64,000 nucleotides of DNA from Yersinia canariae (lineage in GTDB: Bacteria > Pseudomonadota > Gammaproteobacteria > Enterobacterales > Enterobacteriaceae), in assembly GCF_009831415.1 (NCBI RefSeq), contig NZ_CP043727.1, positions 4,216,001 through 4,280,000 of the forward strand, written 5' to 3'. The notes beneath the pieces are model-generated. The model did no database searches. It was not told the origin of the DNA and was given only the letters and a program-made list of their open reading frames with translations. The number at the start of each line of letters is the position of its first letter. The first letter of the stretch is position 1. Shown in pieces: positions 18,746 to 28,198 of this stretch. The position numbers and the translations under genes were made by a program.

Positions 18746-19855
18746 ATGACAATGACATTAACTCGCGAACCACCCAGCACTGTGCGACCGGGAAATCCAT
18801 TAAGTCGGATGGTGTTTTGGGCCAGAAAGAATTTATTTTCCAGTTGGACCAATAGCTTACTGACTCTATTGTGCTTATGGCTAATGTGGCAGTTAATTCC
18901 GCCCTTACTCAATTGGGCAATTTTTAACGCCAATTGGCTGGGTACAACACGCGCTGATTGCACCCGCGAAGGTGCCTGTTGGGTATTTATTCATGCACGC
19001 TTTGGCCAGTTTATGTATGGCCTGTATCCCATAGATCAGCGCTGGCGGATAAACACCTCGCTAATCATTGGGTTACTCACACTCATACCATTGTTTTACC
19101 ACGGTATGCCACGCCGTGGCCGGTATCTGGCTGTTTGGGCGGTAACCTATCCATTATTGGTGTGGGTGATGCTATACGGCGGTTTATTCGGGCTGGCCGT
19201 GGTTGAAACCCGCCAATGGGGTGGCCTGACTCTCACCCTGATTATCGCCGCAGTAGGCATTGCCGGTGCCTTACCACTGGGTATATTGCTGGCACTGGCC
19301 CGCCGCTCCAGCATGCCCGTCGTGCGTATTCTGTCAGTGGTTTTTATCGAGTTTTGGCGCGGAGTGCCATTAATCACTGTGCTATTTATGTCCTCGGTGA
19401 TGCTACCGCTGTTTATGACCGAAGGCACCAGTATCGATAAGCTCATTCGCGCGTTGGTGGGGGTGGTGCTATTCCAGTCAGCTTATGTGGCGGAGGTGGT
19501 GCGCGGCGGCTTACAAGCTTTACCCAAAGGCCAAACCGAGGCGGCTGAGTCACTGGGTCTGGGCTATTGGAAAACTCAAGGGCTGGTTATCTTGCCACAA
19601 GCCCTGAAGATGGTGATCCCAGGGTTGGTGAACACTATTATCGCGCTGTTTAAAGACACCAGTCTGGTTATCATCATTGGCCTGTTTGACTTGTTCAGCA
19701 GTGTGCAGCAAGCCACTGTCGACCCCGCCTGGCTGGGGATGTCAACCGAAGGCTATGTCTTTGCCGCGGCGGTTTATTGGATTTTCTGTTTCAGCATGTC
19801 GCGCTATAGCCAGCATCTGGAGAAGCGCTTTCACACCGGACGTTCTACACATTGA
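18746..19855 (+). CDS. aapM: General L-amino acid ABC transporter, permease AapM
   Basis: The second permease subunit, 369 residues, pairing with AapQ. Several N-terminal transmembrane helices precede a HisMQ-type domain with [20 protein letters not shown] and the EAA loop [30 protein letters not shown] short periplasmic loop contains DCTREGACW, whose paired Cys could be disulfide-linked. aapP follows after 8 bp, so the four genes form one transcription unit. Confidence 0.93.
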   Translation: MTMTLTREPPSTVRPGNPLSRMVFWARKNLFSSWTNSLLTLLCLWLMWQLIPPLLNWAIFNANWLGTTRADCTREGACWVFIHARFGQFMYGLYPIDQRWRINTSLIIGLLTLIPLFYHGMPRRGRYLAVWAVTYPLLVWVMLYGGLFGLAVVETRQWGGLTLTLIIAAVGIAGALPLGILLALARRSSMPVVRILSVVFIEFWRGVPLITVLFMSSVMLPLFMTEGTSIDKLIRALVGVVLFQSAYVAEVVRGGLQALPKGQTEAAESLGLGYWKTQGLVILPQALKMVIPGLVNTIIALFKDTSLVIIIGLFDLFSSVQQATVDPAWLGMSTEGYVFAAAVYWIFCFSMSRYSQHLEKRFHTGRSTH

Positions 19856-19863
19856 GGCCTAAC

Positions 19864-20625
19864 ATGAGCGACAACCCGCTAATCCAGAACGATAAAATGA
19901 TGATTACATTGGAAAATGTTAATAAGTGGTATGGGCAATTCCACGTATTGAAAGATATCAATTTGTTTGTGCGTCCCGGCGAACGCATCGTGTTATGCGG
20001 CCCTTCTGGCTCTGGCAAATCCACCACTATTCGCTGTATTAATCACTTGGAAGAGCATCAAGAAGGAAAAATCAGAGTTGATGGTATCGAGCTTAATGAC
20101 GATTTACGCAACATTGAGCGAGTTCGCACCGAAGTCGGCATGGTGTTTCAGCACTTTAATTTGTTCCCGCACTTAACCGTCATGCAGAACTGCACCTTGG
20201 CCCCAAGTTGGGTTCGGAAAATGCCGAAGAAAGAAGCCGATGAGCTGGCAATGCATTATTTAGAGCGGGTGCGCATTGCTGAACATGCGCATAAATTCCC
20301 CGGCCAGTTATCCGGCGGGCAGCAGCAACGGGTGGCGATTGCCCGCTCTTTGTGTATGAAACCCAAAATTATGTTATTCGACGAGCCGACGTCAGCACTG
20401 GATCCGGAGATGGTGAAAGAAGTGCTGGATACCATGATAAGTCTCGCACACGAGGGGATGACCATGCTGTGCGTCACCCACGAAATGGGCTTTGCTCGCA
20501 CCGTTGCCGACCGGGTTATTTTTATGGATCGCGGCGAAATTGTTGAGCAAGCGCCACCGGCTGAATTCTTCTCTCATCCGAAATCAGAACGGACACAGGC
20601 ATTTTTAGCACAGGTTATTCATTAA
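19864..20625 (+). CDS. aapP: General L-amino acid ABC transporter, ATP-binding protein AapP
   Basis: The cytoplasmic ATPase that drives the AapQM permease. From MSDNPLIQ it has 253 residues; the ATG has a gaggc ribosome-binding site, whereas an upstream TTG at 19852 overlaps the aapM stop and has none. It carries Walker [11 protein letters not shown]-loop [14 protein letters not shown], signature LSGGQQQR, Walker [15 protein letters not shown] and H-loop CVTHEMGFA. Last gene of aapJQMP, followed by a strong terminator. Confidence 0.95.
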   Translation: MSDNPLIQNDKMMITLENVNKWYGQFHVLKDINLFVRPGERIVLCGPSGSGKSTTIRCINHLEEHQEGKIRVDGIELNDDLRNIERVRTEVGMVFQHFNLFPHLTVMQNCTLAPSWVRKMPKKEADELAMHYLERVRIAEHAHKFPGQLSGGQQQRVAIARSLCMKPKIMLFDEPTSALDPEMVKEVLDTMISLAHEGMTMLCVTHEMGFARTVADRVIFMDRGEIVEQAPPAEFFSHPKSERTQAFLAQVIH

Positions 20626-20660
20626 ATTCATTACGTTGGGTGTTTTCATTGAATATTTTC

Positions 20661-20686
20661 GGGTGAGGTTTCCTCACCCATTTTTA
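20661..20686. terminator. Terminator of aapJQMP
   Basis: gggtgagg/cctcaccc stem with a 3-nt loop and ttttta tail. It lies between aapP (+) and the convergent LrgB-type gene (-). Confidence 0.88.
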
Positions 20687-20692
20687 TACCAA

Positions 20693-21382
20693 CTACCACA
20701 GCAAATGGCCGATTAAGGGCGCGCCAATCACCGTAATAATACCCGCCAACATCATTACCAGGCTGGATACCACCCCCTCCTGTTGCCCCATTTCATACGC
20801 TTTAGCCGTACCGGCCCCATGAGAGGAAGCCCCAAGGCCCGCGCCTTTTGCCAAACCGCTGCGCACAGAAAGGCGCAGGAACAGCAAATCCCCGACCGCC
20901 ATGCCAAACACCCCGGTAATCACCACAAACAGCGCGACCAAATCCGGCTGCCCACCCAACTGTTTCGCGGCCTCGAGAGCAAAAGGTGTGGTAATAGAGC
21001 GCACCGCCAAACTGCGTTGCACTTCTTCCGAGAGGGTCAATAACTTCGCCAGCCACACCGAGCTGACCACTGCCACGGTAATCGCGGTGATAACACCAGC
21101 AGTGAGAGACAGCCAGTGGCGGCGGATAATCGAGAGATTCTCATACACCGGCACGGCAAACGCGATGGTTGCGGGGCCCAGCAGCCACAATAACCAATGC
21201 GTCTCACCAATATAATCCTGATAAGAGATATGGGTGACCACCAGCAACAGCACCAATACCATGGGGGTTAGCACCAAGGGCATCAATAATAATGACCGGC
21301 GACGGCGATAAAGCTTTTTATTGGCGAAGTAAAGTGCCAGCGTGGCCAGGAAACACGCGATGCTGATAATAAAATCATTCAT
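20693..21382 (-). CDS. yohK: LrgB/YohK family membrane protein
   Basis: A 229-residue integral membrane protein of the LrgB/CidB family, starting MNDFIISIACF; about eight hydrophobic helices. Conserved SITTPFALEAAKQLGG and GLGASSHGAGTAKAYEMGQQEG are family signatures. In Gram-positives LrgAB and CidAB are implicated in holin-like effects, cell lysis and pyruvate uptake; in enteric bacteria YohJK has a less clear role. The start overlaps the end of yohJ by 8 bp, so the two are translationally coupled. Confidence 0.88.
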   Translation of the reverse strand: MNDFIISIACFLATLALYFANKKLYRRRRSLLLMPLVLTPMVLVLLLVVTHISYQDYIGETHWLLWLLGPATIAFAVPVYENLSIIRRHWLSLTAGVITAITVAVVSSVWLAKLLTLSEEVQRSLAVRSITTPFALEAAKQLGGQPDLVALFVVITGVFGMAVGDLLFLRLSVRSGLAKGAGLGASSHGAGTAKAYEMGQQEGVVSSLVMMLAGIITVIGAPLIGHLLW

Positions 21383-21800
21383 GATGATTAGATTTGCGAC
21401 GTTGTAGCCACACCTCAAAACGGTAAACCCGGTCAACTACCAAGCCCGTTGCCGCGAGGGTGAGCGAGGTGCTGACGGCGATAACTGCGAAAATCTTCCA
21501 GCCATCCACCATGATCAATTGCGCATAATTCACCACGGCGACCACTGCGGGAACAAAGAACAACAGCATTTCAGCCAATAGCCAGCGCGAGCCAGCCTGA
21601 ACCCAGCGCACCGGCATGATTCGCAGCATAATCATAGCCAGCAGCAATAACATGCCGACAATATTGGCAGGCAATGGCAGGTGGAAAACCCTCACCAGTT
21701 GGTCAGCAATAACAAATAACCCAGCATACAATGCCACCTGGACGGGCACCTGTAGCCGCGTAAGAACTGAAGGCGCAAAATTGCGTAACGCCAATGACAT
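21375..21800 (-). CDS. yohJ: LrgA/CidA (YohJ) family holin-like membrane protein
   Basis: A 141-residue membrane protein with four hydrophobic helices, including LPLPANIVGMLLLLAMIMLRI, the LrgA/CidA family hallmark. First gene of a coupled yohJ-yohK pair. A LysR regulator is transcribed divergently 140 bp away, the arrangement seen for CidR and cidAB, so the pair is probably controlled by that regulator. Confidence 0.88.
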   Translation of the reverse strand: MSLALRNFAPSVLTRLQVPVQVALYAGLFVIADQLVRVFHLPLPANIVGMLLLLAMIMLRIMPVRWVQAGSRWLLAEMLLFFVPAVVAVVNYAQLIMVDGWKIFAVIAVSTSLTLAATGLVVDRVYRFEVWLQRRKSNHHE

Positions 21801-21940
21801 GAGAAACCCCAGTGGGAAATTTTACCAGTGCTCAGTATAGGCCGCAGACAACGTTGCAAAAAATGAATTAAAATCATTGTAATCATGCCTAAATGGCATA
21901 CTTCCCAATGCTCATGGCTTCACTCACTACCAGGAAAATA

Positions 21941-22855
21941 ATGGACATCAGAACCTTACGTTATTTCGTCGAAGTGGTGCGCCAGCAAAGCTTCACTCGG
22001 GCAGCGGAGAAATTGTTTGTTACCCAGCCCACGATTAGCAAAATGCTGCGCAATCTGGAAAGTGAATTGGAGTGCAGCTTATTGACTCGCGAAGGACGAC
22101 GCCTACATTTGACCGACAGCGGACAGGCGGTTTATCAGCGCGGGCTGGCTATCCTCGACCAATTTCAGCAGTTGGAAGCGGAATTGGATGATATTGGTTC
22201 ATTGAAAAAGGGCAAGTTGCGGCTGGGCATCCCCCCCATGGTCGGCACGCAAATGGCCGTACTTATCAGCGAATTTCGCCGAAGTTACCCCGGAGTAGAA
22301 CTGCAAATTGCCGAATTTGGCGGCTTAACCGTACAACAGGCGGTGTTATCCGGCGAATTGGATTTAGCCCTGACCGCCCTGCCGGCCGATAGCGATTTGC
22401 CATTGACATCATTGCCACTGTTCAGCCATCCGCTTTGTGTGGTTGTACCGCGTACCGCGTTTTGGCTTAACCGCACGACCATGAGTATTCCTGAGCTGGC
22501 GGACTTGCCTATCTTGATTTATAACGAGGATTTTGCGCTCTACCGCCAGTTAATGGATGCTTTCGCCACCGGTGGTTTCACCCCCCAAATTGCTGTCCGC
22601 AGCGGTCAATGGGACTTTCTCGCCGCAATGGTGCAAGCCGATATTGGTATCGCTATTTTGCCAGAACCTATTTGCCAGCGGCTGGATAAAAATGCGCTGT
22701 TATGGCTGCCATTAGAGCCACTGATGCCATGGCAGTTAGGATTGATCTGGCGTCAGGGAAGTTATCTTTCTCACAGCGCACAGGCATGGATAAGCCGCTG
22801 TCGGGAGTTTTGGCCCAATGGTTCATTGGTGGAGATAAAACCGGCCACGCAGTAG
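21941..22855 (+). CDS. LysR-family transcriptional regulator divergent from yohJK
   Basis: A 304-residue LysR regulator. The start is MDIRTLRYFVEVVRQQSF; upstream Met codons in frame lack a family match. The N-terminal winged helix-turn-helix (residues 1-60, with SFTRAAEKLFVTQPTISKML) is followed by a substrate-binding effector domain from about residue 90. Divergence from the LrgA/LrgB pair suggests a CidR-like role in activating it; this is inferred from position only. The effector is unknown. Confidence 0.9.
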   Translation: MDIRTLRYFVEVVRQQSFTRAAEKLFVTQPTISKMLRNLESELECSLLTREGRRLHLTDSGQAVYQRGLAILDQFQQLEAELDDIGSLKKGKLRLGIPPMVGTQMAVLISEFRRSYPGVELQIAEFGGLTVQQAVLSGELDLALTALPADSDLPLTSLPLFSHPLCVVVPRTAFWLNRTTMSIPELADLPILIYNEDFALYRQLMDAFATGGFTPQIAVRSGQWDFLAAMVQADIGIAILPEPICQRLDKNALLWLPLEPLMPWQLGLIWRQGSYLSHSAQAWISRCREFWPNGSLVEIKPATQ

Positions 22856-22874
22856 TGGCCGGATTAAGGGGGAA

Positions 22875-24524
22875 TTAACCTTCTTTTTCAATCAATAGCG
22901 CTTCTAGCAAATCCAAATCATGCAGCAATTTTTGTAGGGTTTCGTTACTGATTTTCTGCGTGGCGCGCAAGTGATACAGTTCGCCACGCTCCGCCCGCAG
23001 GGCCGTTAAGCGAAAGCGCCGCTCCAGATTTTCGATGAGTAATGTGTTTTCAATTTCATCTTTACTGCCTGTGCGTCGTCGTAAAGTCCCAATGACGCGA
23101 GAGCTAACCTCTTTCAGCAATTCCGGATCGATATTCTCCTCACTGCTGGCAGCCAGGCGCTCTTCCATCTTATTCAAGCTGACAATCGCCACTTCCGCCG
23201 CTGCCGCTCGCGCCAAACGAACTTCTTCGCGGCTGACACTCTTATCGGCCACAATCACACCACGCAATAAGGGTGGCAATGCAATAACCCCGACAATGAC
23301 CGACAGTAAAATCACGCCAGTGGCGATAAACACCAATTGGTAGCGGGATGGGAAGGCCGAGCCATCACTGAGGAATAACGGAATGGACAGTACACCTGCC
23401 AGCGTAATTGCCCCTCGAACCCCAGCGAATGACGCGACCCACAGTTCACGAGTCGTGTAGTTACTGAATTCTAATGGCCGCTTCATCAGCAAGCGCTTAC
23501 TGATTTTCTTCATCGACCACAGCCAGCCGAAGCGCAACACCAGCAGTGCGCCATAAATAATGGCAACATCGGCAAACAGATTCCAGGTTTGGATAGTCGG
23601 GTCTAATTCAGCCTGCACAATCGAGGTTTCAAGAATCCCCGGCAATTGCAGACCTAGCAGGATAAACACCATGCCGTTGAACACAAACTCCAACATCGAC
23701 CATACGCTGTCGGCGCGTAACCGCATCGTCAGTGGGGCATTACGAATCACACCAGACTGGCTGATAGTCATGCCCGCAGCAACGGCGGCCAAAATGCCGG
23801 ACACACCAATATGCTCTGCAATCAAGTAAGAGGCGAACGGCAATAACAACAGCAACACAATTTGTGTTGCCGGGTCATCACCACTCCAGCGGCTCATCAG
23901 GCGCAGCGACTTACTGTATAGCCAGGTAACAGCTACACCGGCCAACAAGCCCCCAATGGCGACTTTCAGGAATTCCAGCGTAGCACCGGAAACCGTAAAC
24001 ACCATGGTGCCCATGGCAACGGCAATAGCAAATTTCAGCGCCACCAGACCAGAAGCATCGTTCATCAATGCCTCCCCTTCCAGTACGCCCATAATTGATT
24101 TAGGGATTCGCCCTTTCCCCACGATACCGGACAGCGCCACGGCATCGGTGGGCGACAATACTGCCGCCAGAGCAAAGGCGGCAACCAGCGGGATGCCCGG
24201 CACCATCCAGTAAATCAGGTAACCGATACCGACAACCGTGACCAATACCAAGGCCAAGGCCAGACCAAAGATTTCCCGCCCATGATGAATAAACTCCCGT
24301 GTCGGTGTTTTCCAACCATCGGCAAACAGCAGCGGTGGAATAAACAGCACCAAGAATAATTCTGGGTCAAAATCGACATGCAAACCAAAGTGGGGGAAAG
24401 CCAATAAGGCACCACAAACAATTTGCATCAATGGGAGGGGGATTTGAAACGGCAACATCCGGGTGACAACGCCGGAAAGCGACACCACCAAAATAAGGAT
24501 GAGGATTGTAAAAAAGATTTCCAT
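22875..24524 (-). CDS. yjcE: CPA1-family Na+/H+ antiporter (YjcE-like)
   Basis: A 549-residue protein, exactly the E. coli YjcE length. About 12 transmembrane helices make up residues 1-415, including the ion-binding LSPTDAVALSGIVG and GEALMNDASGLVALKFAIA motifs with conserved Asp residues. The cytoplasmic C-terminal tail of about 130 residues is charged and helical. It is expected to exchange Na+ or K+ for H+ across the inner membrane, in pH or salt homeostasis. The next gene upstream is ghxP (yjcD), so the yjcD/yjcE neighbourhood of E. coli is kept. Confidence 0.9.
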   Translation of the reverse strand: MEIFFTILILILVVSLSGVVTRMLPFQIPLPLMQIVCGALLAFPHFGLHVDFDPELFLVLFIPPLLFADGWKTPTREFIHHGREIFGLALALVLVTVVGIGYLIYWMVPGIPLVAAFALAAVLSPTDAVALSGIVGKGRIPKSIMGVLEGEALMNDASGLVALKFAIAVAMGTMVFTVSGATLEFLKVAIGGLLAGVAVTWLYSKSLRLMSRWSGDDPATQIVLLLLLPFASYLIAEHIGVSGILAAVAAGMTISQSGVIRNAPLTMRLRADSVWSMLEFVFNGMVFILLGLQLPGILETSIVQAELDPTIQTWNLFADVAIIYGALLVLRFGWLWSMKKISKRLLMKRPLEFSNYTTRELWVASFAGVRGAITLAGVLSIPLFLSDGSAFPSRYQLVFIATGVILLSVIVGVIALPPLLRGVIVADKSVSREEVRLARAAAAEVAIVSLNKMEERLAASSEENIDPELLKEVSSRVIGTLRRRTGSKDEIENTLLIENLERRFRLTALRAERGELYHLRATQKISNETLQKLLHDLDLLEALLIEKEG

Positions 24525-24535
24525 GCTTTCCTTAG

Positions 24536-24555
24536 ACTCAACTCAACTCAACTCA
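24536..24555. repeat. Tandem pentamer repeat (ACTCA x4) in the yjcE leader
   Basis: Four uninterrupted copies of actca lie 12 bp upstream of the yjcE start codon. Short repeats of this kind can change copy number by slippage and could alter the ribosome-binding site distance. Confidence 0.9.
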
Positions 24556-24679
24556 ACATAAACCTGACCGCCTCCCCCCGTAGATAGGGTCGGAGCGTAG
24601 CTTCTGATAGTAGATCAATTCTTTATGAAACGGGGAAAAAATCAGTTACTGATTGCAGGAAAACAAAGAAAGTAGGGAT

Positions 24680-24723
24680 ATTAAAAAGAGTGACGGCATC
24701 GGGAGCAGATTAATCCCGATGCC
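24680..24723 (-). terminator. ghxP terminator
   Basis: A perfect 10-bp stem, ggcatcggga/tcccgatgcc, lies 17 bp after the ghxP stop. On the minus strand it is followed by gtcactcttttta, so the T-tract is slightly displaced. Confidence 0.65.
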
Positions 24724-24739
24724 GGTAAAGACTCACAAC

Positions 24740-26107
24740 TTAAATTGCCCAACCGCCAGCATAGAATGCCACCAGCGCCACGGCAATAATCACAGTACCA
24801 AGGTTCAATTTACGCCATTCACCGGAGCAGATACGCCCAATCACCAGTGAACTGAAGCCCAACATAATACCGGTAACAATATTACAGGTCAGCACGATAA
24901 ACACAGCACAGAGTAAACCGGACATCGCATCAACAAAATCGTCGAAGTCCAATTTAGAAACATTGCTCAGCATCAGCAAACCGACGTACATCAATGCGGG
25001 AGCCGTCGCATACACCGGAACCAAATAGGAAAGCGGCGAAAGGAACAAAATCAGCAAGAACAGAATACCGACGACAGTCGCGGTCAGACCGGTTTTGCCG
25101 CCTGCCGCAGTACCGGCCGCAGATTCAATGTAAACCGCCGCAGGAGCCGCGCCCACTAAACCGGCGAAGATGCTGCTGACGGAGTCAGAAGTCAGTGCTT
25201 TGCCGCCACTGATAATCTGGCCGTCTTTATCCAGCAAGTTTGCCTGCCCCGCGACCGCACGGATGGTTCCGGTGGCATCAAAGACCGCCGTCATCACCAA
25301 CGCCAGCACACTTGGCAATACCACAGGCTTCAGCGCGCCCATAATATCAAGACTGAAAATCAATGAGTTACCATTAGCATCTGCCAGACTTGGCATGGCG
25401 AACAGCCCTTGGTAAGTCACACTTGGGTCAAAAATCAGGCCAATAATAGAGATGGCGACAATCACCAACAGAATACCGCCCGGCACCCGCAGCTTCTCCA
25501 GACCGAAAATCACCGCCAAGCCCAATAACGTCATAATGACGGGGAAGGAGGTAAATGCGCCCAGCGCTACCGGCAAACCTTCAATTGGGTTTTTGATAAC
25601 CAAGCCGACACCATTGGCGGCAATCAGCAGCAAGAACAAGCCGATACCAATACCGGTGCCGTGTGCTACGCCCATTGGTAGATTACGCAATATCCATGAG
25701 CGGATACCCGTGACGGAGATAATGGTAAACAGTACCCCCATCAGGAATACTGCACCCAATGCCACAGGAATACTGATGTGTTGGCCCAATACCAAGCTAA
25801 AAGCAGTAAACGCCGTCAATGAAATGGCGCAACCAATCGCCATCGGCAAATTTGCCCACAAGCCCATCAGCAAAGAGCCTAAGCCTGCAACCAGACAAGT
25901 CGCAACAAACACAGCGGTTGGCGGGAAGCCGGCTTTACCTAACATGCTCGGCACGACGATGACCGAATAGACCATCGCCAGAAAAGTCGTCAGACCGGCC
26001 AGCACTTCCTGGCGTACATTACTGCCACGTTCACTAAGCTTGAAAAACGCATCAAGCGAACCCTTCGGCTTGACTGCCTGGTTCGCTTGAGGATTGGTGC
26101 TAGACAT
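24740..26107 (-). CDS. ghxP: Guanine/hypoxanthine permease (NCS2 family)
   Basis: Proton-coupled uptake of guanine and hypoxanthine for purine salvage. The 455-residue protein has about 14 transmembrane segments. It closely follows E. coli GhxP (YjcD), with [44 protein letters not shown] and [21 protein letters not shown]. The last is the substrate-binding region of the AzgA-like NCS2 branch. Three PurR-like boxes lie in its upstream region, which fits purine repression. It is a single gene with its own terminator. Confidence 0.93.
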   Translation of the reverse strand: MSSTNPQANQAVKPKGSLDAFFKLSERGSNVRQEVLAGLTTFLAMVYSVIVVPSMLGKAGFPPTAVFVATCLVAGLGSLLMGLWANLPMAIGCAISLTAFTAFSLVLGQHISIPVALGAVFLMGVLFTIISVTGIRSWILRNLPMGVAHGTGIGIGLFLLLIAANGVGLVIKNPIEGLPVALGAFTSFPVIMTLLGLAVIFGLEKLRVPGGILLVIVAISIIGLIFDPSVTYQGLFAMPSLADANGNSLIFSLDIMGALKPVVLPSVLALVMTAVFDATGTIRAVAGQANLLDKDGQIISGGKALTSDSVSSIFAGLVGAAPAAVYIESAAGTAAGGKTGLTATVVGILFLLILFLSPLSYLVPVYATAPALMYVGLLMLSNVSKLDFDDFVDAMSGLLCAVFIVLTCNIVTGIMLGFSSLVIGRICSGEWRKLNLGTVIIAVALVAFYAGGWAI

Positions 26108-26164
26108 GGTTATGTCCCCTGTGTGTCAATTTAAAGTAGTCAATAAGCCACACGCCCTTCCAAT

Positions 26165-26312
26165 ACGTAATCGTTTCCGTCCCTGCCGATTAACTCGTCA
26201 ATTCCCCCAACGCCGATATGACGGAGAAAATAGCAAACGATTAGCTGGAAACACGCATGACTGAAAAAAATCGAAGTTTAGGGCAGATGAAATTCAAGGC
26301 AAACGATTATCT
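26165..26312. promoter_or_regulatory. Three PurR-like operators upstream of ghxP
   Basis: Compared by eye with the 16-bp PurR consensus (AnGmAAmCGnTTnCnT): acgtaatcgtttccgt at 26165-26180, tagcaaacgattagct at 26231-26246, and aggcaaacgattatct at 26297-26312. Each misses only one or two consensus positions, and all share the same orientation and even spacing of 66 bp. The first is 58 bp from the ghxP start. Confidence 0.6.
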
Positions 26313-26408
26313 AGCTATTCACAGCGACTAATCAACATCAGAAAGCGATATTTAATGCATTTTCTTACATTAATTTGTCTGGGCGCATTTATTGTGGGGC
26401 GAAACGAA

Positions 26409-26428
26409 AGTGTGAGCAGCCTCACACT
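26409..26428 (-). terminator. Terminator of the glutathione transferase gene
   Basis: A perfect 8-bp stem, agtgtgag/ctcacact with a cagc loop, lies just after the minus-strand stop. It has a modest T-rich tail (ttcgtttc) on that strand. Nothing else was recognised in 26313-26408. Confidence 0.55.
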
Positions 26429-26447
26429 CGTTTTCTTGGCTGGGGTA

Positions 26448-27116
26448 TCAGCTTGCTAACTTGAAGGCACCGCCCTTTTCAACCGCCTGTTGATAAGCTG
26501 GGCGCTGATGAATTCGCACTAAGAAATCTTGTAGTTTTGGGAACCCCTCGAGGCCGCCACGTGCATTTATGGCCTCAATAGGAAAACTCATCTGAATATC
26601 TGCGGCACTAAAATCACTACCCGCAAACCACTGATTTTTCGCTAAATGCTGTTCCAGATAATCTCGATGGGTGGCGATTTGCTTATTCAGATAACTTTTC
26701 TGCACTCCATCACCTAATGCCTTGGCGACTGGGCGGATGATCCACGGGACTGGCGGCCCACCGAAGCGGCTGAAGATAAGTTTCATTACCAGTAGCGGCA
26801 TCAATGAACCTTCAGCGTAATGCATCCAGTAACGGAACTGCTGGCGGTCATAGTGGCCGGTGGGCTTAAACAAGCCTTGTGCATCATAGGTTTCCTGCAA
26901 ATACTCAATGATAGCTCCCGACTCCGCCAGGGTCAGATCTCCATCAGTAATCACGGGTGATTTCCCCAATGGATGGATTTTTTTCAATTCAGGTGGTGCC
27001 AGCAAGCTACCGGGATCGCGCTGATAGCGCTTCAACTCATACGGGACTTGCAACTCTTCCAGCATCCACAAGATACGCTGTGAACGCGAATTATTCAGAT
27101 GGTGAACAATGACCAT
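26448..27116 (-). CDS. Glutathione S-transferase family protein
   Basis: A 222-residue protein from MVIVHHLNNSRSQRILWMLEE, chosen over a Met four codons upstream because a ggag ribosome-binding site precedes it. The thioredoxin-like N-terminal domain (residues 1-80) has the glutathione-site HPLGKSPVITDGDLTLAESGAI. The all-helical C-terminal domain has WFAGSDFSAADIQMSFP. The likely catalytic residue is Ser9 (NNSRSQR). This is a detoxification-type GST; the substrate cannot be told. It is separate from ssb by 220 bp. Confidence 0.88.
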   Translation of the reverse strand: MVIVHHLNNSRSQRILWMLEELQVPYELKRYQRDPGSLLAPPELKKIHPLGKSPVITDGDLTLAESGAIIEYLQETYDAQGLFKPTGHYDRQQFRYWMHYAEGSLMPLLVMKLIFSRFGGPPVPWIIRPVAKALGDGVQKSYLNKQIATHRDYLEQHLAKNQWFAGSDFSAADIQMSFPIEAINARGGLEGFPKLQDFLVRIHQRPAYQQAVEKGGAFKLAS

Positions 27117-27272
27117 ATCAAGCTCCATATGATGAACATCAGAGTATTGATTATAGTGATAAAAGAATATTTTGGTTTATGAGGTTGCCAACGGTATATG
27201 AAGCAGGCAACCCAATGATAACAGAGGATTTAAAATCACCGCCCACTGGGAGGGATTTAACGGGACAATAAA

Positions 27273-27294
27273 AAACCCTGCCGAGGCAGGGTTT
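27273..27294 (-). terminator. ssb terminator
   Basis: aaaccctgcc/ggcagggttt stem with a short loop, followed on the minus strand by ttttttattg, 45 bp after the ssb stop. Confidence 0.85.
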
Positions 27295-27338
27295 GATTTT
27301 TATCGCCGATACTATTGCGGTTCTTAGCCCTAATGGGA

Positions 27339-27887
27339 TCAGAACGGGATATCGTCGTCGAAATCCATTGGTGGCTCATTGCCGCCTTGCGGCTGTGCTG
27401 CTGGTGCAGATTGAGCCGGGCGTGAAGTCTGGCCGCCGCTGAACTGGTTGCCACCTTGTGGCTGTTGAGGTTGACCCCAACCGCCCTGCGCGCCGCCCTC
27501 TTGTGACGCACCACCACCTGCCGGAGCACCGCCGCCTTGACGACCACCCAGCATTTGCATAGTGCCGCCAACGTTCACAACAACTTCAGTGGTGTACTTC
27601 TCAACACCAGCCTGATCTGTCCACTTACGGGTTTGCAATGCGCCTTCAATATAAACCTGAGAACCTTTACGCAGATATTCACCAGCAACTTCTGCCAGTT
27701 TGCCGAACAGCACGACACGGTGCCATTCCGTCTTTTCTTTCTGCTCGCCGGTTGCTTTATCACGCCAGCTTTCGGAAGTGGCCAGGGTGATATTGGCAAC
27801 AGCTCCGCCATTCGGCATGTAGCGGACTTCCGGGTCTTGGCCCAAATTCCCGACCAAAATCACTTTGTTTACGCCTCTGCTGGCCAT
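27339..27887 (-). CDS. ssb: Single-stranded DNA-binding protein
   Basis: Tetrameric SSB that coats ssDNA in replication, repair and recombination. The 182-residue protein begins [20 protein letters not shown], with an OB fold up to about residue 112. A Gly/Gln/Pro-rich flexible linker follows, then the acidic tip MDFDDDIPF that binds partner proteins. It is divergent from uvrA across a shared region containing an SOS box, as in E. coli. Confidence 0.97.
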   Translation of the reverse strand: MASRGVNKVILVGNLGQDPEVRYMPNGGAVANITLATSESWRDKATGEQKEKTEWHRVVLFGKLAEVAGEYLRKGSQVYIEGALQTRKWTDQAGVEKYTTEVVVNVGGTMQMLGGRQGGGAPAGGGASQEGGAQGGWGQPQQPQGGNQFSGGQTSRPAQSAPAAQPQGGNEPPMDFDDDIPF

Positions 27888-28025
27888 GTGAACTCTCCTG
27901 ATGAAATAAATTTTGTGCAGTATAAACGACTAAGTTTAACACGCTAACGACCAAACGACACAACTGATCATAAGTGCGAAATGTATTGCAGATTTATCGT
28001 AATAACAGTCTTGATTGCACTCAGA

Positions 28026-28045
28026 TACTGGATATCCATTCAGGT
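28026..28045. promoter_or_regulatory. LexA (SOS) box between ssb and uvrA
   Basis: tactggatatccattcaggt is nearly the E. coli uvrA operator, which has tactgtatattcattcaggt. It is an imperfect CTGT-N8-ACAG dyad (CTGG...CAGG). Position between divergent ssb and uvrA supports joint SOS control. No other supported gene occupies the 311-bp gap. Confidence 0.75.
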
Positions 28046-28198
28046 TTTTTTGTGTCATAATTATTCGTTTCGTACTGGCTGTGTCCTTTTTTGGCGTGAC
28101 AAAGTACGCCGATTTATTGCTTTTTACCTTTGTTTTTTAAGGTAAAAAAATGAGAAAGACACGGTGAGAGGCTCAGTTTACATCCGGGAAGTGTTTGA

